A DNA stretch of 46,702 nucleotides from Candidatus Zixiibacteriota bacterium (GTDB taxonomy: Bacteria > Zixibacteria > MSB-5A5 > GN15 > FEB-12). A program made the position numbers and the translations under genes. The notes below the pieces were generated by a model. The model was not told where the DNA came from, did not search any database, and worked only from the letters and a program-made list of their open reading frames with translations. Positions 31,059 through 39,680 of this stretch are shown piece by piece. The number at the start of each line of letters is the position of its first letter. Position 1 is the stretch's first letter. The stretch is taken from assembly GCA_020348905.1 (NCBI GenBank), contig CP070756.1, positions 2,692,960 through 2,739,661 of the forward strand. The letters are read 5' to 3'.

Positions 31059-31208
31059 TTACTTAATCAATACATACTCTTTTTTGAGTACTTTGTTCAC
31101 TATTCTTGCCAGCTTTTCCGATTCCAGGCTTTGCAGACTGTAAAGGTGCCAATACGTTTTCTTCGAAAGGCCAGGCCTGAATTCCTGTTTCTTCTCACTA
31201 TTAGCCAC
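31059..31208 (-). CDS. Small 49-aa protein, unrecognised
   Basis: Short gene on the minus strand, start GTG at 31206-31208 chosen because GGAGG lies 9 bases upstream. The product (VANSEKKQEFRPG, then KKTYWHLYSLQSLESEKLAR, ending KKEYVLIK) is basic and helical, with no signal or membrane segment. A longer frame to 31325 exists but its upstream part reads poorly. No family recognised. Confidence 0.45.
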   Translation of the reverse strand: MANSEKKQEFRPGLSKKTYWHLYSLQSLESEKLARIVNKVLKKEYVLIK

Positions 31209-31648
31209 TTTGCTTACCCTCCGGACGCCGGCTGCCCCGGGCAGGTATATGGCTAATACCATATAATTATCGGGTAACAGCCGATTTTGGTTTAGGCCAG
31301 TTTCGCCACAGGTGAAGGTGCACATACTGTGCCGACCGCGGATATTTGAATTCCCAACCCAACAAAGAAACTATGTTATTGTTAAACAGTCACTTGTGGC
31401 CGCGCGGCGGGCGCCCACCTGATGCTCCGGGGGACTTAAATCGGCTCCAATTGTCGAAATTTTCCAACAGTTGCACAGCAAAGGGCCATACCTGACCGAC
31501 TCGCAGCAGTGGAGCTGATCGAACCGCTGCTCAAAATCTATACAGGGACCTGCCAGCAGACTGGAGAAGTGCGCTCGCTTACAACGATTGACGGTGCCAG
31601 CGATATTGGCTACATTCGGAAGAAATATCACTCAAAAGGGAATAAAGA
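31209..31648. other. Intergenic stretch, no gene found
   Basis: About 440 bases between the small minus-strand gene and the plus-strand SDR. GC-rich patches (31397-31436) stand beside AT-rich ones. Open frames are shadow-like and lack ribosome sites. Only the SDR ribosome site (aaaaggg, just before 31649) is recognisable. I see no tRNA, terminator or riboswitch. Confidence 0.4.
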
Positions 31649-32413
31649 ATGACTGAAGTCAAAGATATGACGGTATTGATTACAGGTGCATCGTCGGGCA
31701 TAGGAGAGGCCTGCTCGAGGCGGTTTTCGAAAGAGGGAGCCAGGGTCATCTTGGCCGCCAGGCGATTGGACCGACTCAGATCCCTGGCCGCGACACTCCC
31801 GAGCGACTGTCTGCCACTGGAACTCGATGTGAGCAACCGAGACAAAGTTACCAAGACCATAGCAGGGCTCCCGCCGGAGTGGCGGGATATCGACGTTCTG
31901 ATAAACAACGCCGGACTCAGCCGGGGTCTGGACCGGTTCCACGAAGCCAGCCTCGACGACTGGGAAGAGATGATCGATACCAACATCAAGGGACTACTGT
32001 ACCTCAGTCGCATAATCGCCCCTCTCATGGTCAAGCGCGGCCGAGGACATATCATCAACATCGGATCCATCGCCGGGCACGAGGTCTACCCGCGGGGCAA
32101 CGTATATTGCGCCACCAAGCACGCGGTTGATGCTATCACCAAGGGGATGCGACTGGATCTTGTCGAAACGCCCGTAAAGGTTTCAACAGTCGACCCGGGT
32201 CTGGTACAAACCGAGTTCTCAATGGTTCGTTTTCGCGGCGATGTAGACCGGGCTAAGAGTGTCTACCAGGGATACCGGCCGCTGGGCGGCGATGACATAG
32301 CCGATGCTGTTTTCTGGATAGCCTCCCGTCCCGACCATGTCCAGGTGGCTGAAATAGTAATATTTCCCTCGGCTCAAGCCTCAGCTGCGGTGACTCACAA
32401 ACAGTTCGAATAA
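31649..32413 (+). CDS. Short-chain dehydrogenase, YdfG-like
   Basis: 254-residue SDR. TGASSGIGEA (cofactor), AARRLDRL with Arg suggesting NADP preference, NNAGLSRG, INIGSIAG (catalytic Ser) and YCATKHAVDA (Tyr-Lys). VDPGLVQTEFSMVRFRGD closely follows YdfG-type NADP-dependent 3-hydroxy acid/serine dehydrogenases. The substrate is inferred from family only. Monocistronic between convergent minus-strand genes. Confidence 0.9.
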   Translation: MTEVKDMTVLITGASSGIGEACSRRFSKEGARVILAARRLDRLRSLAATLPSDCLPLELDVSNRDKVTKTIAGLPPEWRDIDVLINNAGLSRGLDRFHEASLDDWEEMIDTNIKGLLYLSRIIAPLMVKRGRGHIINIGSIAGHEVYPRGNVYCATKHAVDAITKGMRLDLVETPVKVSTVDPGLVQTEFSMVRFRGDVDRAKSVYQGYRPLGGDDIADAVFWIASRPDHVQVAEIVIFPSAQASAAVTHKQFE

Positions 32414-32454
32414 AACCTGATTTTTGAACTGCTCCAGCCTGATTCACTGGCAAC

Positions 32455-32481
32455 AAAAAGGTCAGACCCAAAAGGCCTGAC
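32455..32481 (-). terminator. Terminator of the KamA-family gene
   Basis: Minus strand: 8-bp stem GTCAGGCC / GGTCTGAC (32474-32481, 32461-32468, one G-T pair), then CTTTTTGTT. It lies about 40 bases after the stop. Confidence 0.75.
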
Positions 32482-32518
32482 TCGCAAAAATCACTATCTG
32501 TCATCACGAACATGGCAG

Positions 32519-33721
32519 CTAGGAATACGGTCCCCCGTCAGATCTTATGTCGTATCCTCTCTGTTGGTCATAGGTGGATCGGTAATATTCGTTTCGATAA
32601 CCATCGACCGGCCTGAGCTGATCGAGCCAGGCAGCCTGGTCGTTGCGCTCGCAGACTATCATCCGCTGTTCGTCCACCTTGTGCTTGGCCCGGTGGTATT
32701 TCAAGTAGATTCGGCGATGGTCAACACCGTACACTTCTATCTTACCTGATTCGTGAGACATACCGTACTTAAGCCGCTTGGACAGCCCGGAGCAATATTT
32801 TTTGGCCTCCTCGATCTTGTGATAGGCCTCCACAATAGGCACCGCGTAAACCTCGTTGCCGGCAGTAGGGCGGCACTGAAAGACGTAATACTGCGGTACG
32901 CCCATATAGGACAATTCATTCCAGAGAGTAGCCATCACCTGCGGGTCATCAGACACGCCCCTGATAATCGGGTTCTGGTTCACGCATACGACCCCAGCTT
33001 GAAGAAGGCGGTCGACAGCCTCGGTGGCTTCGGCGGTAAGCTCGCGGGGATGATCAAAGTGGCACATGATATAGATTCGACGGTTAGGCAGAGAATACTT
33101 GCTGAGCACCTCTATCAGGTAATCATCGTTGATAAACCGGAAGGGGTTAAAAGCCGGCATCTTGGTCCCGATACGGATAATTCGCACGTGATCGATCTGG
33201 TCCAGAGCGGACAGAATCTTTTCCAATCGCGGGGTAGGAAGTATCATCGGATCCCCTCCAGTCAAGAGGACATTGTTTACCTCGGGATGATGGCGAATAT
33301 ACTCGATTCCCGGTCGAATATCATAGACCGCTTCGTCGTTATCATTCATAAACAGTCGCTTGCGAAAGCAGTACCGGCAGAAAGAGGCGCAGACCTCGTT
33401 TACCAGAAGAAGCACGGTGGACTCATACTTATGCTGGACACCTTTTCTGACCGTGACGGTGTCCTCCCTGCAGGGATCCAGCTCCCCGGCAGACAACAGC
33501 TCGCGGTCGTGGGGTATTACCAGACGGCGAAGCGGGTCGTTGGGATCGTTGAAGTCGATCAAACTCAGATAGTAATCAGTGACTCTGAAGGGGTATTTTT
33601 CGGTCACTTCTTTCAGCCGGACTCTGTCGCCAAGGGGCAGCTGGGGAACCTTCTCAATGTTATATATAGCCCGTGCGCGTCGTCTTTTCCTGGTCACATC
33701 AATGTGACTTCTGGTTTCCAT
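32519..33721 (-). CDS. KamA-family radical SAM protein (lysine 2,3-aminomutase-like)
   Basis: 400 residues from the ATG at 33721, behind GGAGG (spacing 5). Cys111, Cys115 and Cys118 form the radical SAM cluster motif (CASFCRYC); LLTGGDPM follows as the SAM-side motif. Overall order matches lysine 2,3-aminomutases, which move an amino group using SAM and PLP. The PGGGGK PLP-binding motif of the classical enzymes is absent; the equivalent region reads MSHESGKIEV (Lys327), followed by YLKYHRAK. Substrate is therefore uncertain: it could be an amino acid mutase, an EF-P-lysine enzyme (EpmB-like) or another reaction. Monocistronic, with its own terminator. Confidence 0.88.
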   Translation of the reverse strand: METRSHIDVTRKRRRARAIYNIEKVPQLPLGDRVRLKEVTEKYPFRVTDYYLSLIDFNDPNDPLRRLVIPHDRELLSAGELDPCREDTVTVRKGVQHKYESTVLLLVNEVCASFCRYCFRKRLFMNDNDEAVYDIRPGIEYIRHHPEVNNVLLTGGDPMILPTPRLEKILSALDQIDHVRIIRIGTKMPAFNPFRFINDDYLIEVLSKYSLPNRRIYIMCHFDHPRELTAEATEAVDRLLQAGVVCVNQNPIIRGVSDDPQVMATLWNELSYMGVPQYYVFQCRPTAGNEVYAVPIVEAYHKIEEAKKYCSGLSKRLKYGMSHESGKIEVYGVDHRRIYLKYHRAKHKVDEQRMIVCERNDQAAWLDQLRPVDGYRNEYYRSTYDQQRGYDIRSDGGPYS

Positions 33722-34133
33722 ACAGACCTCCTTTCCAACACCGGAGTCTACCAGAGTAGCAAACACCAGAAAATCGGCGCTGAAGCATGTTGGTGCTTAT
33801 GAGGCTGCTTCAAGGATTCAATGGGCCTTACTAGGCGGCGGCCGCAGACGGCCTGGAGGAGCTAAACAGCTATTAACACTTCGTAAGCAGCCCCGGTATT
33901 TAGAAGATACCAACAAAAATACGTATTGGCAAGCGCAGATATTCAAAAAAACCCGCCTTTGAATCGCCAACACTTCGTGATATTAAGCGTAAGTTATTGT
34001 TTTAAAACTATTTGGACTGCAGAATTGCTGATTCAACAGCCACCCTCAGGGACGCCTTAAGGTACAATAAAGTACTTGACAATACGTTAAAGTCAGTACT
34101 AATTGGCGAAAACCTTATCTGAAGAAGGCTTAT
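33722..34133. other. Intergenic stretch between divergent KamA and HTH-DUF2087 genes
   Basis: About 410 bases with the KamA ribosome site at one end and a possible promoter for the HTH gene at the other (34076). AACACTTCGT occurs twice (33875 and 33970), about 95 bases apart, and TTCAAA/TTTGAA arms lie near 33945-33963. No gene was found. Confidence 0.4.
34076..34103 (+). promoter_or_regulatory. Possible promoter of the HTH-DUF2087 gene
   Basis: TTGACA (34076-34081), 16-base spacer, ACTAAT (34098-34103, 4/6). The -35 is exact but the -10 is only fair. It overlaps a small GTAC-centred palindrome (AAGTACTT), a possible operator. Confidence 0.4.
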
Positions 34134-34607
34134 ATGGACTACAAAGAAGGGCTTATTAAGCGAACCGAATTCTTTACCACCGCTGAACTGGCCAAGAAGC
34201 TTAAGATGAACGTGCAGGTCATCACCCGGAAGGTTCAGTCGGGTGAGATTCACGCTTACAAGATTGGGAAAGATTGGCGTATACCCGAACAGTCAGTACA
34301 TTCGTGGCTCGAAAGGCACTCTAACCGTAAGAACCTCACAGCCCGCCAAAAAGTCTTTTCCAATTTCGTCAAGGATGACCACATCGAGAAACTTCCGGCT
34401 CAGCGCAGTAAGAGAAAGTACCTGCTGGAATACATACTGGCTCAGTTCGAGCCTAACCGTCTTTACTCCGAGGCGGAGGTCAACCGCACCATAAGCCGAA
34501 TCCACGGCGATTTTTGTACCGTTCGCAGGGAGTTCATTTCCGAAAAGATGATGGACCGGGTGGACGGCAAATATCGCCGCCGGACCTCGTACCGTTTATC
34601 GGATTGA
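34134..34607 (+). CDS. Excisionase-type HTH protein fused to DUF2087
   Basis: 157 residues. The N-terminal half is an HTH_17/MerR-like winged helix (FFTTAELAKKLKMNVQVITR, KVQSGEIHAYKIGKDWRIP, SVHSWLERH), as in excisionases and small regulators. The C-terminal half (about 85-150) matches DUF2087: SKRKYLLEYILAQFEPNRLY, SEAEVNRTISRIHGDFCTVR and REFISEKMMDRVDGKYRR (in parts). DUF2087 is a small basic domain frequent at the end of regulators. No phage genes are nearby, so this is probably a transcription regulator, not an excisionase. GAAGAAGG lies upstream of the ATG. Confidence 0.82.
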   Translation: MDYKEGLIKRTEFFTTAELAKKLKMNVQVITRKVQSGEIHAYKIGKDWRIPEQSVHSWLERHSNRKNLTARQKVFSNFVKDDHIEKLPAQRSKRKYLLEYILAQFEPNRLYSEAEVNRTISRIHGDFCTVRREFISEKMMDRVDGKYRRRTSYRLSD

Positions 34608-34681
34608 TAAATGAAACGCTCCCGCCCCGAAGACCGAGAGCACCGGCTAAAAATCATTATCTCCCGTAATCATTGGCCGGG

Positions 34682-37438
34682 CTAGGGACCTGAAGAGCCG
34701 GCCACTCCGAGCAGACTCTGGACGTAAGGATCCTGCAGGTTTCTTTTGAACTGAGCGAATTCCTGAACGACCCTCCGAGCCTCCTCAAAACGACCATTTC
34801 TGGACAGAACCGTCATTAGCTTGCGAAAGCCATAAGCGTTATTCGGGTGGACCTCGAAGGCCTCCATCAGCAAGGCGATACCGTCCTCAATCATGGCCTG
34901 GTCGTTTCGTCTTCGGCCGAGTTCGGCCTTGGTCAGTCCCAGGTCCTGCATATAGAATACATTTTCCTGGTTGCTCTCCAGAAAGGCGGCAAGAGTGTCA
35001 TGAAGCTTGTCAAACAATGCCTCCGCGGCAGCGGTATCCCCGGCCCTTTCATATTCCTGTATGAGCAAGAGGCTCAATTGCCAGTATTCGGGATAAGCCT
35101 CGTTTATCCTCTCGCCCAGTTTTATCGCCTGCTGGCTATATCCGCCCGCAACCAGGTGGTCAAAGAGCCTGACCGACATCAAACCCACACTCATAAAGAC
35201 TCCGGTAGCGTTCTCATCGCGGTATACTCTGGAGTCGGCAAAGCCTTCGTATCGATACTTATTCATAAACAGGTCAAGGCCGACTTTGACATCCACTTTA
35301 GAAGCCGAGGTGTCGCGGTCCAGTCGGTACAATAGACCCGTGTAGGTGACGCGATCGCGGAGATTCAGGGGTGACTCGGCATATGGCGGCGCGCTGAAGT
35401 AAATCGGTTTTTTCCATTTGTTCTCAATTACAATTTCGTCAACCATCATGTCCTGGACCTTGACAATCCGGTCGCCGAACTGCGACGGTGTGAGAAAGGT
35501 TCTCCGGCCACGAGGTCGATCGACAAACGGCTTGAGCGGTTTGCTGGCCACCAGTCCCGGCCTTATCTGATACGGATGCCACAGAATCTGATCGTCGTCG
35601 AGCGAAATCGGCACGTCATAACGGTTTTTCATTTGCTCAACGTACCAGTCCGTGTTGAGCAGCGACAGGTTAACGACCACCACATCTTTTCGATAGTCAT
35701 ATACTTCCTGCAAACACCATAGCGAAAAGGTGTCGTTGTCTCCGGAGGTGAACAGGATGGCGTTTTCGTCGCAGGTGTCAAGCATGTTAGCGGCATAGTT
35801 ATACGGAACGAAGTTATCGGATCGATCGTTGATATGGTAGTTGTGGCCAAGTGAGACCGCCGGCAGAAGTACCAGCAGCGAGGAAACCCCGATCGCCAGT
35901 TTCTGCCGGGCCAACCCGGCCTTGCTGAACCTGTTCTTGATATACTGCATGATGCCGGCCACGCCCATACCCATGGCTATGCCGAAAAACACGAAGGCCG
36001 GCGTGAAGAAGTAATCGCGGTTTCGTACTTCCAGATAGGCGTCGCCGGTATCGAAGTTGTACTGGGTACCATCGGCAAAGTTCATATATAGCACCAGACC
36101 CACCGAGCAAATCAAGAACAGCGCCAAAAACGGGATACCTATCTCAAGTCGTTTCTTGATGGCGGTAACAATACCGATGATGCCCAGAACGAAAAATGGT
36201 ATAATGAATTTGCCGGAATCGGAGTACTGTTCTTCAAAATACGACCAGAAGCCCATGTGGGGATGACGGCCAAATTGATTCGACCACAGGCCCCGTCGCT
36301 CGAACATGCGATCAACCATGGAAATTTGGCCATATTGCTTGCGGTCGAGGAAATTCACGAAGGTGCGCCAGTCGCGGGAAGGGTTATTTTCGTCAATGCG
36401 GGGGTTATGGGCCGACCTGATAGGCACGAAAGCATGGACCGAGAATCCCAGAAAGGCCACAACGACCAGGATCAGGCCGGTTTTCCACTGCAGGCGCCAT
36501 TTGTATTTGTGCGACAGAATACCCAGTACCAACAGGGCTGCCACCGCGATGGGAGTGATTATTATATACTTGGAGAAGGCCAGCATAATTGAGCTTACCG
36601 ACCCAACGGCAATGAGTATGGCCCAGTTAATTTTCCGGTATAATACGACCAACAGTGCCAAACCCAGCACAAAGGTAAACAGGTAGAACATGGCCGGGCC
36701 GCCGCGCCCGTCGGCAAAAACCAGAACGAGCAGCAGTTCCACTATCAAATAGCTACAGATGAGCAGCCAGTCGCGGGCAGTGGCTTCTTTTTTCAGGATG
36801 AAGAAGATGGCGCAGGTTGGGACTACCATAAACACGGTCATGTGAACACCCACCCCCAGCAGCGCCAGATAGATAGCAAGTATCATCATTCTTGTGCCGG
36901 TCACCGTGCCGCGGGCTTCGAAGTACTTCAAGGTCAGCCAGACAATCATAACCGACAGCGCCAGAGCCGTGCCGTAAACCTCGGCCTCAACCGAGTTGGC
37001 CCAGTTGGTTTGGGAAAAGGCCACAAACAAGCCCCCGGCTATGCCACCAATGTAGGCAATAAACCTATTGAGCGGGCTAGAATCATCCCTGGGGAAGAAA
37101 TACCTGATCAGTCTGACCGTTAACAGATAGCTGAACATGGCCGTAAACGCCGACGATACCACCGATATGTAGTTGATTCGGTAAGAAATGTCCTCCACAA
37201 ACGGTATCAGAGAAAAGACGCGGCCAAGGATTACAAAGAGCGGGGTCCCCGGCGGATGAGGAATACCCAGGATATAGGCACAGGCGATGAATTCCCCGCA
37301 ATCCCAGAAGGAAAACGATCGCTGAACGGTAAGTGCATAGACGACAAAAGAAACAGCGAGGACGGCAACGGCTATAATGGCGTTGGTCCTGTCAAAAGGC
37401 TCTTTATGGACATTATTCATTCTGGTGGGATTCTCCAT
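34682..37438 (-). CDS. DUF2723 (GT117-like) membrane protein with TPR-like tail
   Basis: 918 residues. About 12 membrane segments fill the first 530 residues, with the family motifs FWDCGEFIACAYILGIPHPP near residue 45-65 and NWANSVEAEVY. DUF2723/GT117 proteins resemble protein O-mannosyltransferases and are thought to glycosylate or build envelope polymers. The soluble part starts near NFVPYNYAANMLD and has the family's LFTSGDNDTFSLWCLQE, ending in TPR-like helices (about 770-905). Start: ATG 37438 without a site, or ATG 37420 (MNNVHKEP). Monocistronic. Confidence 0.88.
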   Translation of the reverse strand: MENPTRMNNVHKEPFDRTNAIIAVAVLAVSFVVYALTVQRSFSFWDCGEFIACAYILGIPHPPGTPLFVILGRVFSLIPFVEDISYRINYISVVSSAFTAMFSYLLTVRLIRYFFPRDDSSPLNRFIAYIGGIAGGLFVAFSQTNWANSVEAEVYGTALALSVMIVWLTLKYFEARGTVTGTRMMILAIYLALLGVGVHMTVFMVVPTCAIFFILKKEATARDWLLICSYLIVELLLVLVFADGRGGPAMFYLFTFVLGLALLVVLYRKINWAILIAVGSVSSIMLAFSKYIIITPIAVAALLVLGILSHKYKWRLQWKTGLILVVVAFLGFSVHAFVPIRSAHNPRIDENNPSRDWRTFVNFLDRKQYGQISMVDRMFERRGLWSNQFGRHPHMGFWSYFEEQYSDSGKFIIPFFVLGIIGIVTAIKKRLEIGIPFLALFLICSVGLVLYMNFADGTQYNFDTGDAYLEVRNRDYFFTPAFVFFGIAMGMGVAGIMQYIKNRFSKAGLARQKLAIGVSSLLVLLPAVSLGHNYHINDRSDNFVPYNYAANMLDTCDENAILFTSGDNDTFSLWCLQEVYDYRKDVVVVNLSLLNTDWYVEQMKNRYDVPISLDDDQILWHPYQIRPGLVASKPLKPFVDRPRGRRTFLTPSQFGDRIVKVQDMMVDEIVIENKWKKPIYFSAPPYAESPLNLRDRVTYTGLLYRLDRDTSASKVDVKVGLDLFMNKYRYEGFADSRVYRDENATGVFMSVGLMSVRLFDHLVAGGYSQQAIKLGERINEAYPEYWQLSLLLIQEYERAGDTAAAEALFDKLHDTLAAFLESNQENVFYMQDLGLTKAELGRRRNDQAMIEDGIALLMEAFEVHPNNAYGFRKLMTVLSRNGRFEEARRVVQEFAQFKRNLQDPYVQSLLGVAGSSGP

Positions 37439-37453
37439 GTAAAGCTACTATCC

Positions 37454-37483
37454 ATTATACCGATATAGGTAAAAAAGTATCAA
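37454..37483 (-). promoter_or_regulatory. Promoter of the DUF2723 gene
   Basis: Minus strand: TTGATA (37478-37483, 5/6), 18-base spacer, TATAAT (37454-37459, exact). It is very close to the ATG at 37438, predicting a near-leaderless mRNA from that start or a short leader from the ATG at 37420. A second exact TATAAT on the plus strand (37510-37515) probably serves the 82-residue gene. Confidence 0.5.
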
Positions 37484-37581
37484 TCTTTTAACAGATTGAT
37501 AAACAGGAATATAATACCTGTAGTTAGATTCACAACCTTAAATTTTTTCCGACTGCCGCTCCCGCGGTCAGGGAGGGAAAA

Positions 37582-37830
37582 ATGTTTGTTTGGTGTAGCG
37601 TTTTATTCGTGCTCGGAATATTCGCTTTCGTAGACTCCATTTTCAATATGGGCAATATCTTTCGGCAGGTCAATTCGGTCATGTTCATGCTCATTTCGCT
37701 GGGACTGCTCATCCGAACCACGACCAAGGCCAAGACCCGCACCAAGGAAGAATACGAAAAGCGCATATTCGATCTTGAAAGTCAGCTGAAGGGCCTCAAA
37801 TCAGCCCGTGAGAAGCTTGGCAGCTTCTAA
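37582..37830 (+). CDS. Small two-span membrane protein with coiled coil (82 aa)
   Basis: Two hydrophobic segments (SVLFVLGIFAFVDSIF and VMFMLISLGLLIR) are followed by a basic loop (KAKTRTKEEYEKR) and a coiled coil (FDLESQLKGLKSAREKLG). No family recognised. GGAGGGA lies 4 bases before the ATG. Its stop overlaps the stop of the convergent TPR gene by three bases (37827-37830). It lies between DUF2723 and the DUF4159-DUF4175 cluster. Confidence 0.65.
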   Translation: MFVWCSVLFVLGIFAFVDSIFNMGNIFRQVNSVMFMLISLGLLIRTTTKAKTRTKEEYEKRIFDLESQLKGLKSAREKLGSF

Positions 37831-39680
37831 GATGAACCGACCGCTTGCTCGAGCTGGCGCATTTTCTGCCTGATGGCCGATGCGAACGGAAAATTCGGGT
37901 AATCTTCCAGCAGCCGGCGGTAGATCTCTTTGGCCCGCTCAACCAGATCCACCTGGCCGCTGTAAAGGTCGGCCTTCATTTTCAATCCATACGGCAGGTA
38001 ATAAGAATCCGGAAAGCGTTCAGCCAAGCCATCGACAAAATCGATCGCCTGTGATGTGTCGTCGCCGTCAAGGCTTATTTGAGCCAGTTCGTAAAGGGCC
38101 GCATCAGCCAAAACATGTTCCGATTGCTCTGCTATCAGACCCAGCTTCTCAACGGCCGAGTCAATAAGGGCGCGGTGTTCGAAGAGCATGGCGTTAGAAT
38201 AGTCATATAGAATTTGAGGGTTTCCCCGCGCCTGCTCAATCGTAAACAGCAACTTGACGGCATCATTAAAATACATCCCGCGGGGAAAATCCACGGTCAG
38301 CTTGTTCAGAGCCGTCTTGCATGAATCGATTCGCTTCTGGTAAAAGTAAATAAGAGCCAGATTGAACTGAACCTGTTCAACCAGATCCGGTTTGAGGTTT
38401 CTGGTCAGGACGTTCTCGAACTCGCTGCTGGCGCGGTCGAGATCACCCTGACGCAGGTAACACTGCGGTCGAGCAACCAGCGCCAGGTCGTACGAAGGGT
38501 GGGTGGTATACAGAACCTCGACAGAGTCGAAATAGACAATGGCGCGATCATATTCAGCCAGTTCTTCAAGATACGTCAGACCGATAGTATACAGGGCGTG
38601 AACCCGGTCGTTGGTTCTCATTGACAAGGCGTACGCGCTGTCCAATACAGCTATGGCCTGATCATATCGGCCCAGCCGGACCAGGGCGTCGGCAAACACG
38701 AAATAAGCATCGACCCGCACCGAAAGTGTATCCCGGTGAGCAGTGAAATACTCGCCCATGCGCACGGCCTGTTCATAAAGTTGGCGCTCGTAGCACCTTC
38801 TCATATAATTCAGCAGGCTTCGTCCCCCGAAACCTTCCAACGAATCCTGGCTAACGGTGAACTCGAAGGCCTTCTCATACTGACCTGATTTCAAATAGTG
38901 AGAGGAGAGAATTCTCACGGCCCGGGGAACGCTGAACAGATCCTTCTGTTCAAGCAGAGCCGCATGGACAGCAGGTTCCGACTCACCAAAATTGAGCAGG
39001 GCCATCAGCTTCTTCTCGGCCTCATTGCCGAGACGGGTGGTATCAGCCAGTAGCGAATAAAACTCCAGGGCGGCTGCTTCATATTGCTTCTGTCTCTCCA
39101 GCACTGCACCGCGGTGAATAGCAAACAGAGTGCTGTCGGCGGTCAGCAAGCGAAGACTATCAATAAAGCTTAGCGCCGCAGTGTCGAGATTGTTGCCAAC
39201 CATGCTCTGGATGACCGTTTGATAGCGCACCAGGTTACTCAGGGCCAAATTCGAAGCTGCCGCCAGGTAAGCCTCGCGTGCCTCAGCGACTTTGTTCCGG
39301 CGGGCCAGAGTCTCGGCATGAAGCAACTGAAAATTGAAGTTATCCGGATTCAATTTGAGGTGGCGCTGGATAATCTCCTGCGATTTCTCATAGTGCTGAA
39401 GCTGGTCATAGCACTGAACCAGAAGAGCGACTATTACGCTGTTGTCCGGATAGCTTTCATAGAGAAGCTCCAGCATCGCTGCTGCACCTTCATAATTGCG
39501 ATCACGCATCAATTGGCGACAGAAAGCAACTCGGCTATTGAGTTCAACCAGTTCACGGGAGGGTGTCTCGTCTTCGGATAACCTGGCGCTGTCGGGAGGA
39601 TCTTCTGAACGCACTGCCCCGCCGGTTGGCAGTAAGATCAAGACTGCCGTAGCGATACATAACCTGGTCAGGTGCTTCAT
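37827..39680 (-). CDS. Exported TPR protein, third gene of the DUF4159-DUF4175 operon
   Basis: About 617 residues. Signal peptide (LTRLCIATAVLILLPTGGA), then TPR-like helices throughout (AAMLELLYESYPDNSVIVAL, YDQAIAVLDSAYALSMRTND and similar pairs). The ATG at 39680 joins the DUF4175 stop as TGATG, a sign of coupled translation; a GTG three bases earlier would overlap by 4. Probably a periplasmic scaffold of the cluster. Exact role unknown. Confidence 0.85.
   Translation of the reverse strand: MKHLTRLCIATAVLILLPTGGAVRSEDPPDSARLSEDETPSRELVELNSRVAFCRQLMRDRNYEGAAAMLELLYESYPDNSVIVALLVQCYDQLQHYEKSQEIIQRHLKLNPDNFNFQLLHAETLARRNKVAEAREAYLAAASNLALSNLVRYQTVIQSMVGNNLDTAALSFIDSLRLLTADSTLFAIHRGAVLERQKQYEAAALEFYSLLADTTRLGNEAEKKLMALLNFGESEPAVHAALLEQKDLFSVPRAVRILSSHYLKSGQYEKAFEFTVSQDSLEGFGGRSLLNYMRRCYERQLYEQAVRMGEYFTAHRDTLSVRVDAYFVFADALVRLGRYDQAIAVLDSAYALSMRTNDRVHALYTIGLTYLEELAEYDRAIVYFDSVEVLYTTHPSYDLALVARPQCYLRQGDLDRASSEFENVLTRNLKPDLVEQVQFNLALIYFYQKRIDSCKTALNKLTVDFPRGMYFNDAVKLLFTIEQARGNPQILYDYSNAMLFEHRALIDSAVEKLGLIAEQSEHVLADAALYELAQISLDGDDTSQAIDFVDGLAERFPDSYYLPYGLKMKADLYSGQVDLVERAKEIYRRLLEDYPNFPFASAIRQKMRQLEQAVGSS

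Noticed and set aside
31371..31631. 86-codon minus-strand open frame
   Set aside because: No ribosome site, odd composition, no family pattern.
32753..33802. 349-codon open frame on the plus strand
   Set aside because: Exactly antisense to the KamA-family gene, which has clear radical SAM motifs; no family pattern in the antisense product.
34611..34685. 24-codon open frame after the HTH-DUF2087 gene
   Set aside because: No ribosome site and it overlaps the end of the DUF2723 gene.
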